A DNA stretch of 64,000 bases, from the NCBI GenBank assembly GCA_009667805.1, contig CM019069.1:99359204-99423203 (forward strand), written 5' to 3'. The stretch's first letter is position 1; each line of letters begins with the position of its first letter. Of the stretch, positions 10,408 to 21,410 are shown piece by piece. The DNA is from Leptobrachium leishanense (taxonomy: Eukaryota > Chordata > Amphibia > Anura > Megophryidae). Position numbers and translations under genes: made by a program. The notes under the pieces were generated by a model that was given only the letters and a program-made list of their open reading frames with translations, was not told where the DNA came from and searched no databases.

Positions 10408-11592
10408 TTAACCCTTTCGCTGCTGAGGCTTTGCACACCTCTGTGCTGAGGTCATTTTTACCACTTTCGCTCATCATGTTTAATCGCGTTTTGAAGCCAT
10501 ATTTTGATATATGACCCAGACATATTATATATATATATATCGTTCTTTCTGGCAGACTCAGCAGATTCATAATATATCATTATTATATGTATATGTCATG
10601 TCCTGTCTGTATATTATAACAAAAAATGTAATAAAATTAGAATTTTCAATAATTTACAACATGTAAAGTGTTTTTTTTTTCACATTTTAACATGTGAGCA
10701 TTTGCGGTTATATTTTCTATGGGGTGCGCTTGTTAAAAAAATTAGAAATGGGGACTCGTTACATTTTTTGGGGGAAAATGTCGCTATTTTTAACAAACGC
10801 ACCTCATACAAAAATCGGTAGTGCAGCATCATTGTTCACATTATAATTGAAATGGGAACAATATTGCTGCATTAACAAAAACCCAAAAAAAAATGGGTTT
10901 TTTTTTAGATTTTTTTTAAAAATATATATATATTTTTTTAAAAAAACTTTTTACATGGTCATGTTTGGTATCGTTGGAAAGGCCATGCTCTGGCTGATCC
11001 AACAATAACAAACATTAACCCATAGCTCCCACGGATCGGGAGATAGGGGGTTCATTGGAACCCCCTATCTCCACCATTGCTGGCAGCTGGGGGTTAACTC
11101 CAGGACTGGCGTCATCGTGCTATGCACGATGACGCCAGTCCTCAGGGGGAGTTCCCGGAGGCTCCAGGAGAGGATCATGATCCGGCGCTTTTCAGTGCCG
11201 AATCGTGATCCAGCTCCCCAGGTGTTAATGTCAGCCACCGTTTGGAAGGGCAGGCTGTGCCCTTCCAAACAGTGCCTGCCTTAACCCTGTGGCCCCCGGT
11301 GATCGGGAGGGAGAGAGGTCCGAAGGACCTCCCCCCTCCCTTTCAGGCGCCTCCTCCGCACATGCGGGGGGGCACCTGAATTAGATGTCATTGCGGCGGC
11401 GCAATGACATCTAATGGCCCCGACGGGGTCCCGGAGTGCTGGGCTGACATCCAAGATGTCAGCCCACACCGGGAGGCGCAGGAATCTGGCCGATTGCTGC
11501 CTCCTGTGCATGGATGCGCTCAGCGCGTCCATAGCATAGGAGAACCACTTGGCTGGATGCGCTGAGCGCGTCCATAGCAGCCAAGTGGTTAA
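10408..11592. mobile_element. piggyBac-like non-autonomous element, copy 1
   Basis: Bounded by TTAA on both sides, with inverted ends TTAACCCTTTCGCTGC and GCAGCCAAGTGGTTAA. A second copy with the same ends and interior order is at 32132-33360. The interior has AT-rich homopolymer stretches, then palindromic GC-rich blocks such as GGAGATAGGGGGTTCATTGG. No coding is seen. TTAA target and CCC-type termini suggest piggyBac mobilisation. Confidence 0.75.
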
Positions 11593-11603
11593 AAAATACA
11601 TTT

Positions 11604-11846
11604 TTAACCCCTTCACTGCTGACGACGTGTGGGACACGTCCTCAGTTACTCCCGCTGTATGCTGAGGAGGACGTGTCCCACATGTCATCAGCTTTGCGGG
11701 ACCCCCGGCGTAGATACTCACCTCTCTGTCCGGGGTCCTGCGGCGTTCTGACTTCATCGTCCTCAGATGCTGAAGTCAAGCTCCTCCCGGCGTAAATGAC
11801 GTCATCGCGCCATGTGCGATGACGTCATTTCCAGGCGACCCCCGGG
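11604..11846. mobile_element. piggyBac-like end fragment
   Basis: Begins TTAACCCCTTCACTGCTGACG, a piggyBac-like terminus, and contains a hairpin around GACGTGTGGGACACG. Its sequence continues at 12550-12657 and 13084-13102 after removal of two nested MITEs. The other terminus is not clear. Confidence 0.5.
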
Positions 11847-12541
11847 CAGGGCCGGTGCAAGCATTTTTATCTAGTCAGGCGAAGGTGCATTTTGGTGCCC
11901 CCCCATCCGTGTCATGTCAAGCCAATCAGGATAGAGGTGCCATGATAATCTCTATATATACACATATATATATATACACACACTAGGGTTGCTCATATAA
12001 GTATATTTGCCCCCAGCTCATATGGGTATATTTTCCCTAGATCATGATATATTTGCCCCAGATCACATGTAGATATATTTGCCCCCAGATTACATGTAGC
12101 TATATTTGCCCCCGATTACATGGGTATATATTGCCCCAGCTCATATGGAGATATTTGCCCCAGCTCATATGGAAATATTTGCCCCCAGCTCATATGGGTA
12201 TATTTGCCCCCAGATCACATGTGGATATATTTGCCCCAACTCATGGATATATTTGCCCCCAGATTTCATGGGTATATATTGCCCCAGCTGATATGGAGAT
12301 ATTTGCCCCCAGCTCACAATTGGATATATCTGCCCCCAGCTCTCACCTGCTGCCAGGCCCCCCAGGCTCCACCGGCGTTCCTCATGGTGGCAAGCGGCCG
12401 CTGACATGATGCAGCTTTGCCGCTCGCCGGGCGCGCACCACATGACCAGCGCAGCCGCGTTCTTGTGAGATCACGCACGGCGCTCGTCAGGTGGCTCGGC
12501 TCCTAGCCCCACAAACTGGCAGGAAGCTAGCGCCGGCCCTG
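11847..12541. mobile_element. hAT MITE with CAGGGCCGG termini
   Basis: Starts CAGGGCCGGTGCAAG and ends CTAGCGCCGGCCCTG, with a perfect 8-bp duplication CCCCCGGG on both sides (11839-11846 and 12542-12549). It carries a minisatellite and a GC-rich block, but no ORF with similarity to transposase. Confidence 0.92.
12000..12350. repeat. 24-25-bp minisatellite inside hAT MITE
   Basis: About 14 units of the theme CCCCAGCTCATATGGATATA run through the element. Open frames across it in several phases are repeat artefacts. The same theme forms the array at 34030-34660 in another hAT. Confidence 0.88.
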
Positions 12542-12657
12542 CCCCCGGGAGATCGCCAGGAAGGGAGGGGGGATCGGTTTGGATCCCTCTCCCTCTCGAT
12601 CGGGAGGTCCCACAAAAAAAAGCCAGGCACCGCTTAAAAGGGGAGAGTCTCCCCTTT

Positions 12658-13083
12658 AGGCTAGGGTCAGACTGAGGCAGTGCGAACGCGCGTGCAGCCG
12701 CACTTAATCACGGCCGCACTAGCAGCAGATGCCGGGCAATGACGGCCAATATACGAAGTACGGTCGCACAAAAGTCCGGCTGCGCAACGCAAGTGGAAAA
12801 TGAACGCATTTTTTCGAGAACGTGAAACCGCAGGTACTGACGTACAGAGTGCGCTGCGTCCGCTAGCGGCGTGTGTGCGTGATTAGGAGACGTCAGACGC
12901 TGCTAATGTCCGGCCAACATAACGTCCAGACACAAAAAGTGTTTTATTGATGATCCGTACAAAATCACGGACGAAAATGCGCATAGTATGACCACTATCA
13001 CGTATTCTGTGAAAAAATGCGTCCATTCGTTCGAACGCACTTTTTCACAGACAACATAAAAATGCGTTCGTCTGACCCTAGCC
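12658..13083. mobile_element. Harbinger-like MITE
   Basis: Inverted ends GGCTAGGGTCAGAC and GTCTGACCCTAGCC are flanked by TTA on both sides, the 3-bp duplication of PIF/Harbinger elements. It is 426 bp and non-coding. It sits inside an inverted repeat (GCCAGGCACCGCTT and its complement), splitting a pre-existing hairpin. Confidence 0.82.
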
Positions 13084-13101
13084 TTAAAGCGGTGCCTGGC
13101 T

Positions 13102-13903
13102 TTAACCCCTTAGGCACCGGGTCGCACTTCAGCGCCTTGCGGCGCCGAAGTGCGACCTAGATCCGGTGGGTGCCGCCATCTTGGATGGCAGCTCCACCCC
13201 CAGGTCCCCCTTCCCTGCCTGACATCCTCACGCATAGCGTGATGATGTCAGATAGCCGGGGAACCCCTAGCTGGCCGGAATTCCCTGGTGGAGATATTGG
13301 GGTTCAAATGAACCCCCTATCTCCAGAACCGTGGAAGCTAGGGAGACATGGAGGGTGTCCATCGAAAGGCCTGAGCATGGCCTTTCGAATGATACCCAAC
13401 ATGACCAGGTATAAAGTAAAAAAATAAAAAACATATATTTTTTTGTGTATTATTTTTATTAATGCAGCAATATTGTTCACATTTTAATAATTTGAACAAT
13501 GATGCTGCACTAACAATTTTTTTCTATGGTGTGCGTTTGCTAAAAATCACATAATTCCCCCAAAAAAATTAATAAGGCCCCATTTCTAATTTTTGTACAA
13601 GCGCACCCCATAGAAAATATAACCGCAAATGTTCATGTGATAAAAGGTGAAAAAAAAACACTTTACACGCTGCAGATTATTAAAAATTCAAGTTTTATTG
13701 CATTTTTTGTTATAATATACAGGCAGAACATGACGTATACATATAAAAATGATATATTATGAATCTGCCGAGTCTGCCGGAAAGAACGATATATAATATG
13801 TCTGGGTCGTATAATAAAATGTGGCTTCAAATCGCGTTTAAACATGATGAGCGAAAGCGGTAAAAATTAGCTCAGCACACAGCGGTGAAATGCCTCAGCA
13901 GTG
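13102..13903. mobile_element. piggyBac-like element, truncated
   Basis: Starts TTAACCCCTTAGGCACCGGG. Its right part (13410-13903) is the inverted counterpart of 10412-10870 in copy 1, ending at CCTCAGCAGTGA. There the expected AAGGGTTAA terminus is replaced by hAT sequence, joined at a shared CAGTGA. Confidence 0.65.
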
Positions 13904-14480
13904 AGTTTTCCATAAAATAAGGGTTAAAAATAAAAACAAAAAATTCCTTCAAATATCGTGCCTAGGAGGTCCCCATAACTTGCCTGTGAAGTGGCGGATT
14001 TGTAGGATGTATGGAAACATCACCATCACAGACCCACACACGACACCTGGCACCTCCAGTCTACATACGATGTATCAAATTCGTGAGACGGACTAATTAG
14101 AAGCACATGTTATTTCCAAACACTAATTAAACACATGTTGTCTACGCCGTTTGAGAGCACAGGTCATTTAGAGGTGAGAATCTTTGACCTAGACATTATT
14201 TTTTAATTCAATATCTAATAAACCGTTGCTTATAATATTCCGCAGTAAAGAGTCTTTATTTCTAGATCTTTTTGTATTTTTTAAGCATTTTTTATACTTT
14301 TTTCCAAATTTTTATTTTTCGAACTTGAACCGAACACGCCAAAAAGTTCGAAGTTCGCGAACTTGCTAACGGCCAAAGTTCGAATCGAACTTCGAACTGA
14401 TCGAACTGAACAGCTCATCCCTAATCTCAACCATATAGAGTATTACCTCTGTTAACAATCCTGCATGTACCACAATCGTT

Positions 14481-14871
14481 TCTATGTACAGCTTGGAAAA
14501 GACACGAGACAGAGGAGATATGATAGAAACATTTAAATACGTAAAGGGAATCCACAAGGTAGAGGAAGGGAGTATATTTAAAAGGAAACAAAGTAGCAAA
14601 ACAAGAGGACATAGTCTTAGATTAGAGGGGCAAAGGTTTAAAAGTAACATCAGGAAGCATTATTTTACTAAGAGGGTGGTGGATACATGGAACAATCTTC
14701 CAGATGAAGTGGTAGAGACCAAAACAGTAATTGAATTTAAGCAGGCATGGGATAGGCTTAAGGCTATCCTAAAAAAAAGATAAATCCAGGTAAAGTATCC
14801 ATGTAATTGGGCAGGCTAGATGGGCCAAAAAGGTTCTTATCTGCTGACATTTTTCTATGTTTCTATGTTTG
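14481..14871 (+). mobile_element. CR1-type LINE, 3' fragment
   Basis: Encodes the end of a CR1 ORF2 (RGDMIETFKYVKGIHKVEEG, then RVVDTWNNLPDEVVE) and finishes in the CR1-style octamer tail TTTCTATG repeated. It is severely 5'-truncated and has no obvious target duplication, as is common for CR1. It matches 57755-58147. Confidence 0.88.
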
Positions 14872-15309
14872 GTACCGTTCTGAAACCTACGAATAATCAG
14901 GCTCGTACTGTACAAGTCTTGACTCACTGTATCCAGTTAAATCTAGTTAACGTGTTTACGCTCAGCGGTCTCTTGGTCACGAAACCATTTGAGGCCGAGT
15001 GGTATCTAGAGTTTTGTATTACCTCCCTGGCTGGGGATTATAGGTATTACAGTCTTTTCTGCTTTCAAAGAAATCGGTCCATAAAGATCCAGACAATGCT
15101 GATCCAGGGTGAGCGCCATAGCGCCCGTTACATTACAACAATACAAACTTGAGGCTTGTGAAGGGAGCGCAAGTAGGAAGGAGATAGAATTTTTTCTCTC
15201 TCAAATTTTTCAGGTACACTTGATTAAAGCGATTTCTATAATACAGAATTAAGAGACACCTTCATAGCGTAGCATGTATTGCAATATAAAGGAAACAATA
15301 AGGATGATG

Positions 15310-16780
15310 AATGTGAACTCACAAGCGTGGAGCCTCAAGGCTCGTAATGTTCGCTTCTGAGCCTCTATGGGGGGCTCCACCCGTCAAGATGGTGATTCGG
15401 GAGATGGTTCGAGTCTCCGGGAATACCTCGATGAATAAGAAAATGAATGGCACAATACCAGAGCCAAATGGCAATAAATAGGATAGATAGTATACACTCA
15501 CGTGTTCCTGAGCCTCCCGTTTGAGTGGCTCAGTACCTTGGCCTGTGGACCACTTGAAAGATGCGGGGGGGTCCCACCCCTGTGGTGATAAACGCTGGAA
15601 AATGGACCGGTGAATAGATGTAATGGATAGCAGGATAGCAGGATCAGGTTCAAAAAATAAAAAAGATTTTCCTTAAAAGAAAATTTATTGGATGGTGCAA
15701 AATAAAATAGAAATAAAATGGTAAAACTTTAACAAAATGTATAAAAACCGAAACGCGTTTCTCTCCCTAACCCTGCGAGCTTCATCAGTCGGATAATTTT
15801 TCAAGTCTGAGCTGGCGTCTTTTATTTATTTCCAATTAGTCATGATGAATGTCCTTAACATGTATTGCAATCAGCTGTTCGATTGTGATTGAAGGTAGAG
15901 GTGTTATTTCCTTCTGCGTTCCACTCATATAGATCCCGCCGTTGGATTGCGGTCCAAAATGTCCCCAGATGGCTTCCGTTGCGGTATTTTTCGGTTCAGC
16001 TTTATCTCCATGGGGATCAGGTTGATCATTCGTTCTCAATTGTACAAGCAGATTAAACCAAAGTTGTTTTGGATGCATGTAGCCGAAAATGGAAAACGAG
16101 GAAACGAAAACATGAAAAAATAAAGAGATGTTTGAAGCATACAAATTTTTGTTTAAATATTAAATAACAGGTTTGGTTGAGAAGTGGATCTCTCTCACTC
16201 CAAGGGGCATCAGTGATGATGTAATTATGATCACATATTGGGGTTCCATAGCGGAAATATAATCTAAAAGACAGCTTTACAATGATGTCTAAATGAAGGC
16301 AAAAGCATCTAAAAGGTTTGCAAATATTGATATGGGCAAATGCGTACTATGCTGTCCCAATATTGGGTTAATATGACTTGAAGGTGCCACGGAACTAAAA
16401 GGAAAAAGTGAGAAGGAGTCGTGGTGTTGAATACTGACTATAATTATAAGAAGTGGCAGACCTCAAAATCCACATTTAATCCGTTGGGAACTAAAGTGTT
16501 TAAATGGTAAATCCATCTCATCTCACTTTTGATGAGTTTCTCACGGATATCTTCTCCTCTCCAATTACAGCGTACTTACATTACGTCAGTGTTAGATTTA
16601 AATTTTCTGTATGAATATATAAATATCCTGTATTGAAAAGCCTGTTCTGATAAAATGGGCTGTGACCACCCCCTTCTTTTCGAAGTGTATGTAGACAGTC
16701 TTTTCTTACATAGGATGTTAACTGTGGAATTTAGCCTCATTTCCCCTAAGTGCAGGAAAGGGTGTGCGGACATTGTAAGC
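15310..16780 (-). mobile_element. Penelope-like element, 3' part
   Basis: Minus-strand coding at 16760-16440 keeps the end of the Penelope protein, including FEKKGVVTAHFIRTGF and MRWIYHLNTLVPNGLNVDF, the conserved C-terminal motif after GIY-YIG. Downstream on that strand is non-coding terminal DNA with a hammerhead-like motif at 15752-15792. A loosely repeated GC-rich unit covers 15320-15600. The element lies between the gypsy B 5' LTR and gag, so it inserted into gypsy B. Confidence 0.8.
15752..15792 (-). ncRNA. Hammerhead-like motif of Penelope element
   Basis: On the minus strand CTGATGA (15788-15782) and GAAAC (15761-15757) have the spacing of a hammerhead core, and GAAACGCG is common in Penelope ribozymes. 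The intervening stem II pairs poorly here, so this copy may be decayed. Confidence 0.5.
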
Positions 16781-17122
16781 TAGAAAAAAACCCATCTCTG
16801 AATCATATGTATTAATCTTTGTTAAACCGTGTTGGTTAAACTCTGATGTAAAAATGTATCTGTTTACTGATTGGCTATAAGTTCTTTGAAATCTAATAAA
16901 CTGGTTTGTCTACAAAGAAAGGCAGACATATTGCAGCTATATATCTTGTGTGTGACTGGTTTTACTGTCTCCGCCATGGCTTTTGGTTATATAAGAAGAA
17001 ACTTGAAAAAGGTTTATGGCATTCCAATTATGGTAATTATAATAGGAATATTGATTTTGTTTGTTTATGGTATTATTTAACAGTCAGGGCCAAACATATA
17101 TCAGACAGATTTATCTGTACTT
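16781..17122 (+). other. Gypsy B leader region, no clear function
   Basis: AT-rich DNA between the Penelope remnant and gag. It contains a 69-aa frame at 16871-17080 with a hydrophobic C-terminal stretch (IPIMVIIIGILILFVYGII). I do not recognise it and there is no supporting context, so I treat it as chance. Confidence 0.3.
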
Positions 17123-18070
17123 ATGTCAAGACTTGGTGATAATATCACAAAACAGGAGGAGCAGGACCATCGCATGGACCAGTTTGCTCAGGCTTTGGGT
17201 TTACTTATGAATCACTCCAGCAAAGCCTCTCCACCTCCTTCGCCTGCGTTAAACATGGCCTCTCAAGCAGTATCTGTTTTCTCCTGCTTCGCTGCTGAGA
17301 CATCTCATGTGAGTCTGAAAACACCCGTATGTTTTAGTGGAAATTCTGGTTCATGTAGAGGGTTTGTTAACCAAATCGACATTATGTTTGAACTTAACCC
17401 AGGGATGTGCCCCACAGACAGAGCCAAGGTGGGTTATGTTATTAAGCACCTAACCGAGAAAGCTCTACTTTGGGCGACTCCTCTATGGGAGTTAAAGAAA
17501 CCAGTGTTGTATAACTAAACAGAATTTATGGCGGATCTTTGGCGCATTTTTGATCCTGCTAGGCGGGTAACTGGTGCTGCCAGGACACTGTGGCGTATAA
17601 CCCAGGGCAACCACCGAGTTGCTGATTACGCCATAGAATTCAAGACTGTGGCTGCTGAATTACACTGGGCTAATGATGTTCTTACTATGGCATTCCTGGA
17701 GGGAATATCTGATACTCTTATGTACGAATTAGCTCCCATGTCGCTACCCGAGGAGCTGGATGCTTTAATTGATTATTGCATAGCCCTCGACAATCAAATT
17801 CACGACAGGAGGTCTGGCCGCAGTAAGGCTAGCAAATCCTCCCAGAGTACCTTTTCTAACCCTAGGATGGTTCACAATGTCTCACCTCCTAGGGTGGTAT
17901 CTGCTGAACCCGAACCTATGCAATTAGGTCGATCAAGTATCTCAGGGGAGGAAAGACAATATCGCCTCAAGGAAGGCTTGTGTTTCTACTGTGCAGACAA
18001 GGGACATTTGTGGTTACAATGCCCCAAACGGCCAAAAAAAACTGCTATGTTGGGAAACGAGCATGCCTAG
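17123..18070 (+). pseudogene. Gypsy B gag with CCHC zinc knuckle
   Basis: Two frames, 17123-17518 and 17528-18070, together cover gag. The first has TPVCFSGNSGSCRGFVNQ and PTDRAKVGYVIKHL, typical of the capsid N-terminal part of sushi-type chromoviral gag, the family that gave rise to the domesticated RTL/PEG10 genes. The second ends with CFYCADKGHLWLQC, a CCHC knuckle. A TAA at 17516 interrupts them. The start ATG at 17123 opens MSRLGDNITKQEEQDHRMDQ, a likely coiled coil. Confidence 0.88.
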
Positions 18071-18149
18071 AATCCTCCGAGAGACAGGTTCTAGGTACTA
18101 CTATATTGTCTCTCGTTTCCAGTAAGAAAAAGAAAAAAAAAGACCTTGC

Positions 18150-18413
18150 ATGGTAATTCCAGTGTCAGTAGCTTGGGAGAAGTTCAAGTTTGACACTGAG
18201 GCACTAACTGATTCTGGTTCTGCAGGAAATTTCCTGGATTCTGGGTTTGCTGCCATTCACCAGGTGCCTTTGGTTGAGAGAGAAGTTCCTCTCCTCATTG
18301 AACGTATTGATGGCAGAAGACTGCTGAGACCTCATGTTACTCATGATACTATCCCTATCTCCTTCTGTACAGGTATCTTACACAAAGAAAAGATACAATT
18401 TCAAATAATATAA
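18150..18413 (+). pseudogene. Gypsy B protease
   Basis: Contains ALTDSGSAGNFLD, the active-site motif of a retroviral-type aspartic protease that would mature gag-pol. The frame ends at a stop at 18413, before the RT begins. It is a remnant of a longer pol ORF. Confidence 0.78.
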
Positions 18414-18511
18414 TCGCCCACGGTGTCTATTGTCTTGGGCTATAAATGGTCAGATAAGCATAACCCGCTCTTGAACTGGACTGAGGGGGAATTGAGCTCA
18501 TGGGGATCTAA

Positions 18512-19847
18512 GTGTTGGTCCAAGTGTCTGGGAATGAGTGCTGTGGGGGTAGTCTGAATGTGGCCACAGCTCCTCCACTGTCTACTGAGGTACCCAAGTG
18601 GTGTACCGACCTCAAGGAGGTCTTTGATAAAGGGAGGTCTGAAATTCTACCTCCACATAGACCCTACGATTGCGACATAGACCAGTTACCAGGTACCATG
18701 CCTCCAAAGGGACATGTCTACCCACTCTCTCAGAAAGAGAATGACATTATGGAGGAATACATACATGAGAACCTGGCTCGGTCATTCGCCGCTCTTCCTC
18801 TCCTGCAGGAGCAGGGTTTTTCTTCATATCAAAGAAAGAGGGTGATTTGAGACCATACATCGACTATAGAGGGTTAAACAGAATTACTATAGATAATGCA
18901 TACCCTATTCCTTTTATATCTGAATTATTTGACCGCTTAAAAGGTGCCAAGATCTATACGAAATTGTACCTACGGGGTGCTTATAATTTAGTAAGAGTCA
19001 AGAAAGATCATGAGTGGAAGACTGCTTTCAATACGAGAAGTGGCCACTACGAATACCTTGTCATGCCATTTGGGTTGTGTAAGGCGCCAGCAGTCTTCCA
19101 AGACTTTATCAATGATGTTTTAAAGGACTATTTACAAGTCTTCGTCATAGTCTATTTGGACGATATTCTGATTTACTCTCCTGATGTGGAGACACACCAT
19201 GTTCATGTGCGTAAAGTGTTGCAAAGATTGCTGGAAAACAAATTGTACTGTAAATTAGAAAAATGTCTGTTCGACATAATCACGCCAGAGGGCATTGAGA
19301 TGGACCCTCATATACTGTCTGCCATCAAGGAATGGCCGTTACCCCAAGGGTTAAACGCCATACAAAGATTTCTGGGGTTTACAAATTATTACAGGAGATT
19401 AATCAAAGGTTTCTCATCTGTAGTAGCCCCATTACAGCCATGACCAAGAAGGGTGCTCAGAATCAAGTTTGGAGCACTCAGGCCATGCAGGCATTTGAGG
19501 CACTCAAAGCAGTGTTCATCACGGCACCCATCCTGCGACATCCAGAGCCAGGTTTGCCATTCCAATTGGAGGTAGACGCATCCGAGATTGGGATAGGTGC
19601 AGTCCTGGCACAGAGAGGGAGTCCTGAGGGACCGTTACATCCATGTGGGTTCTTCTCTAGGAAGATGACACCTGCCGAGAGAAATTATGATATAGGCAAT
19701 AGAGAATTGCTGGCAGTCATAGCAGCTCTTAAGGAATGGTGCTACTTGCTGGAGGGTACCAAAGATCCAGTGTTTATAATCACAGATCATAAAAACCTTA
19801 TATATATGGGAGATGCCAAACATCTGAATGCTAGACAGGCAAGGTGA
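18512..19847 (+). pseudogene. Gypsy B reverse transcriptase and RNase H
   Basis: Three frames cover RT and RNase H. 18512-18850 has the RT thumb-side start (PPHRPYDCDIDQLPG). 18847-19443 has the fingers and palm with DYRGLNRITI, MPFGLCKAPAVFQDF and the catalytic YLDDILIYS. 19332-19847 has RNase H ([14 protein letters not shown]). Frame changes near 18810 and 19430 and a TGA at 19847 (likely from CGA) break it. NTKADACLDS just beyond the stop marks the usual end of RNase H. Confidence 0.9.
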
Positions 19848-20119
19848 TCTTTGTTCCTGTCCAGATTTAATTTCTTGCTGACATATCGTTCAGGTTCTAA
19901 GAATACCAAGGCGGATGCATGTCTAGACAGTTTGAGGCGTATGAACAACACACGTTTGACCAAAGTCCTATCATTCCTCAAGAAAGGATCCTAGGTACCA
20001 CTCTTCTCACCGTGTCTTCTCCACTGTTGGAGAGATTGCAGGCTGTACAGGGTACAGCTCCAGCCGGAAGACCTCCTGGCAAACGCTTCGTGCCTGAAGA
20101 GGGAAAAAAATACAGGTTA

Positions 20120-21050
20120 TGATGGTTTATCATGATTCAAAGCCTTTTGGGCATATGAGTATAACCAAGACCCTAGCTACACTTGAAAAGAAGTTCTGGT
20201 GGGCAGGTATGTGAAGGGATGTTAAGAAATATATAGCTACTTGTGAAGTATGCTGTAGAAGCAAGAATCCCAGGACCTTACCCATTGGTCTGTTACAACC
20301 TTTGCCGGTTCCTGAAAGACCATGGACCCACTTATCCATGGACTTCATTACTGATTTGCCAATGCCCCAAGGTAATACAGTGATCCTTACCGTTGTGGAC
20401 AGGTTCTCCAAGATGGTGCATTTTGTGCCTCTTGCCAAACTGCCATCCACCAGTGAGTTGTTGCCAGTCTTTGTCCAGAACATAGTCAGGCTCCATGGGG
20501 TCCCTCTGAGAATTGTGTCCGACAGAGGGACCCAATTTGTGTCTCAATTCTGGAGAGGTTTTTGTGACAACCTGGGCATCGAACTAAGATTCTCCTCTGC
20601 CTACCATCTTCAGACTAATGGGGCAGCAGAGAGAGCCAACCAAAATGTTGAACAATACCTAAGATGTTTCGTTTCTGAAAAACAGAATGAGTGGTCAGAT
20701 CTTTTGCCATGGGCCGAGGTTGCCCTTAATAATTCAGTAAGTGAGACTACAGACCACTCACCTTTTCATACAGAGTATGGATATGATCCTCCCATGCTCC
20801 CCTCTGAATTCCAAGGGACCGCATTGGCTGCTCTGGATGAGCATTTAGACTCATTAAAACGGACATGGGCAACAGTAAAGGAAATTATGGAGGCCAATAT
20901 CAAAAAACAAAAAGAAAAAGCTGACAGACGGAGAAGTCCTGCCCCAGTGTATACTGTGGGGGATAGAGTCTGGCTTTCCACTAGGAACATTAAACTACTG
21001 GTTCCTTCAATGAAGATGGACCCAGATATATTGGTCCTTACAAGGTGCTG
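20120..21050 (+). pseudogene. Gypsy B integrase
   Basis: An HHCC zinc domain at about 20130-20275 (HDSKPFGHMS, CEVCCRSK) has an in-frame TGA after KKFWWAGM. It is followed by the DDE core in the open frame from 20302: VVDRFSKMVHF, VSDRGTQFVSQF and NGAAERANQ supply the triad. The frame is lost near 21010, where the C-terminal barrel (PSMKMDPDILVL) shifts. It would insert the element cDNA. Confidence 0.9.
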
Positions 21051-21410
21051 CGCAGAGTTAACCCAGTGTCTTATGCCTTGGCATTACCCCCATATTTACA
21101 CATTCATAATGTATTTCATGTTAGTCTCCTGAAGCCTCTTACATGTAATCGGTATACAAGGGCTAATGTTCCTCCTCCTCCTGTTCAGTCCCAAGGTAAG
21201 GAGGAGTACGAGGTTCGTGCCATCCTGAAGTCCCCTTTGGTCAGAGGTGTTGTCCAATACCTTGTAGCTTGGGAGGGTTATGGTCCTGAGGATAGGTCTT
21301 GGCTGCCAGCCAGTGAAATCCATGTGCCTCGTTTGGTTCACCAATTCCATGCGGCCCATCCCGCTGCGCCTGGTGGTTGTCCTGAGGCCGACCGTAGATG
21401 GGGATTCTGT
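21045..21410 (+). pseudogene. Gypsy B integrase end with chromodomain
   Basis: The frame begins in the integrase tail (YLHIHNVFHVSLLKPL) and continues into VVQYLVAWEGYGPEDRSWLP, a chromodomain with its aromatic residues. Chromodomains tether chromoviral integrase to modified histones and steer insertion into heterochromatin. The coding ends close to the 3' LTR at 21409; open frame beyond that is LTR. Confidence 0.88.

Larger units (their letters stand above)
9806..14423. mobile_element. Non-autonomous hAT transposon with 8-bp target duplication
   Basis: Termini are TAGGGATGAGC and GCTCATCCCTA, flanked on both sides by a perfect 8-bp duplication ATCTCAAC (9798-9805 and 14424-14431), diagnostic of hAT. 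Both subterminal regions are dense in TTCGAA motifs. The left 550 bases match the left end of the large hAT at 47696, so this is an internally deleted relative. It encodes no transposase. The interior was filled by piggyBac-like, hAT-MITE and Harbinger-like insertions. Confidence 0.93.
9096..15132 (+). repeat. 5' LTR of gypsy element B, split by hAT and CR1 insertions
   Basis: The parts 9096-9805, 14432-14480 and 14872-15132 align in order with the 1.03-kb 3' LTR at 21409-22435. It begins TGTTACGTCCTC and probably ends CGTTACA. Short repeats of the form GGCCTGCCCTGCAGGTTGC occur in both LTRs. Confidence 0.88.

Noticed and set aside
16871..17080. Small membrane protein gene
   Set aside because: A hydrophobic AT-rich frame of 69 aa between element parts, with no similarity and no conserved context.
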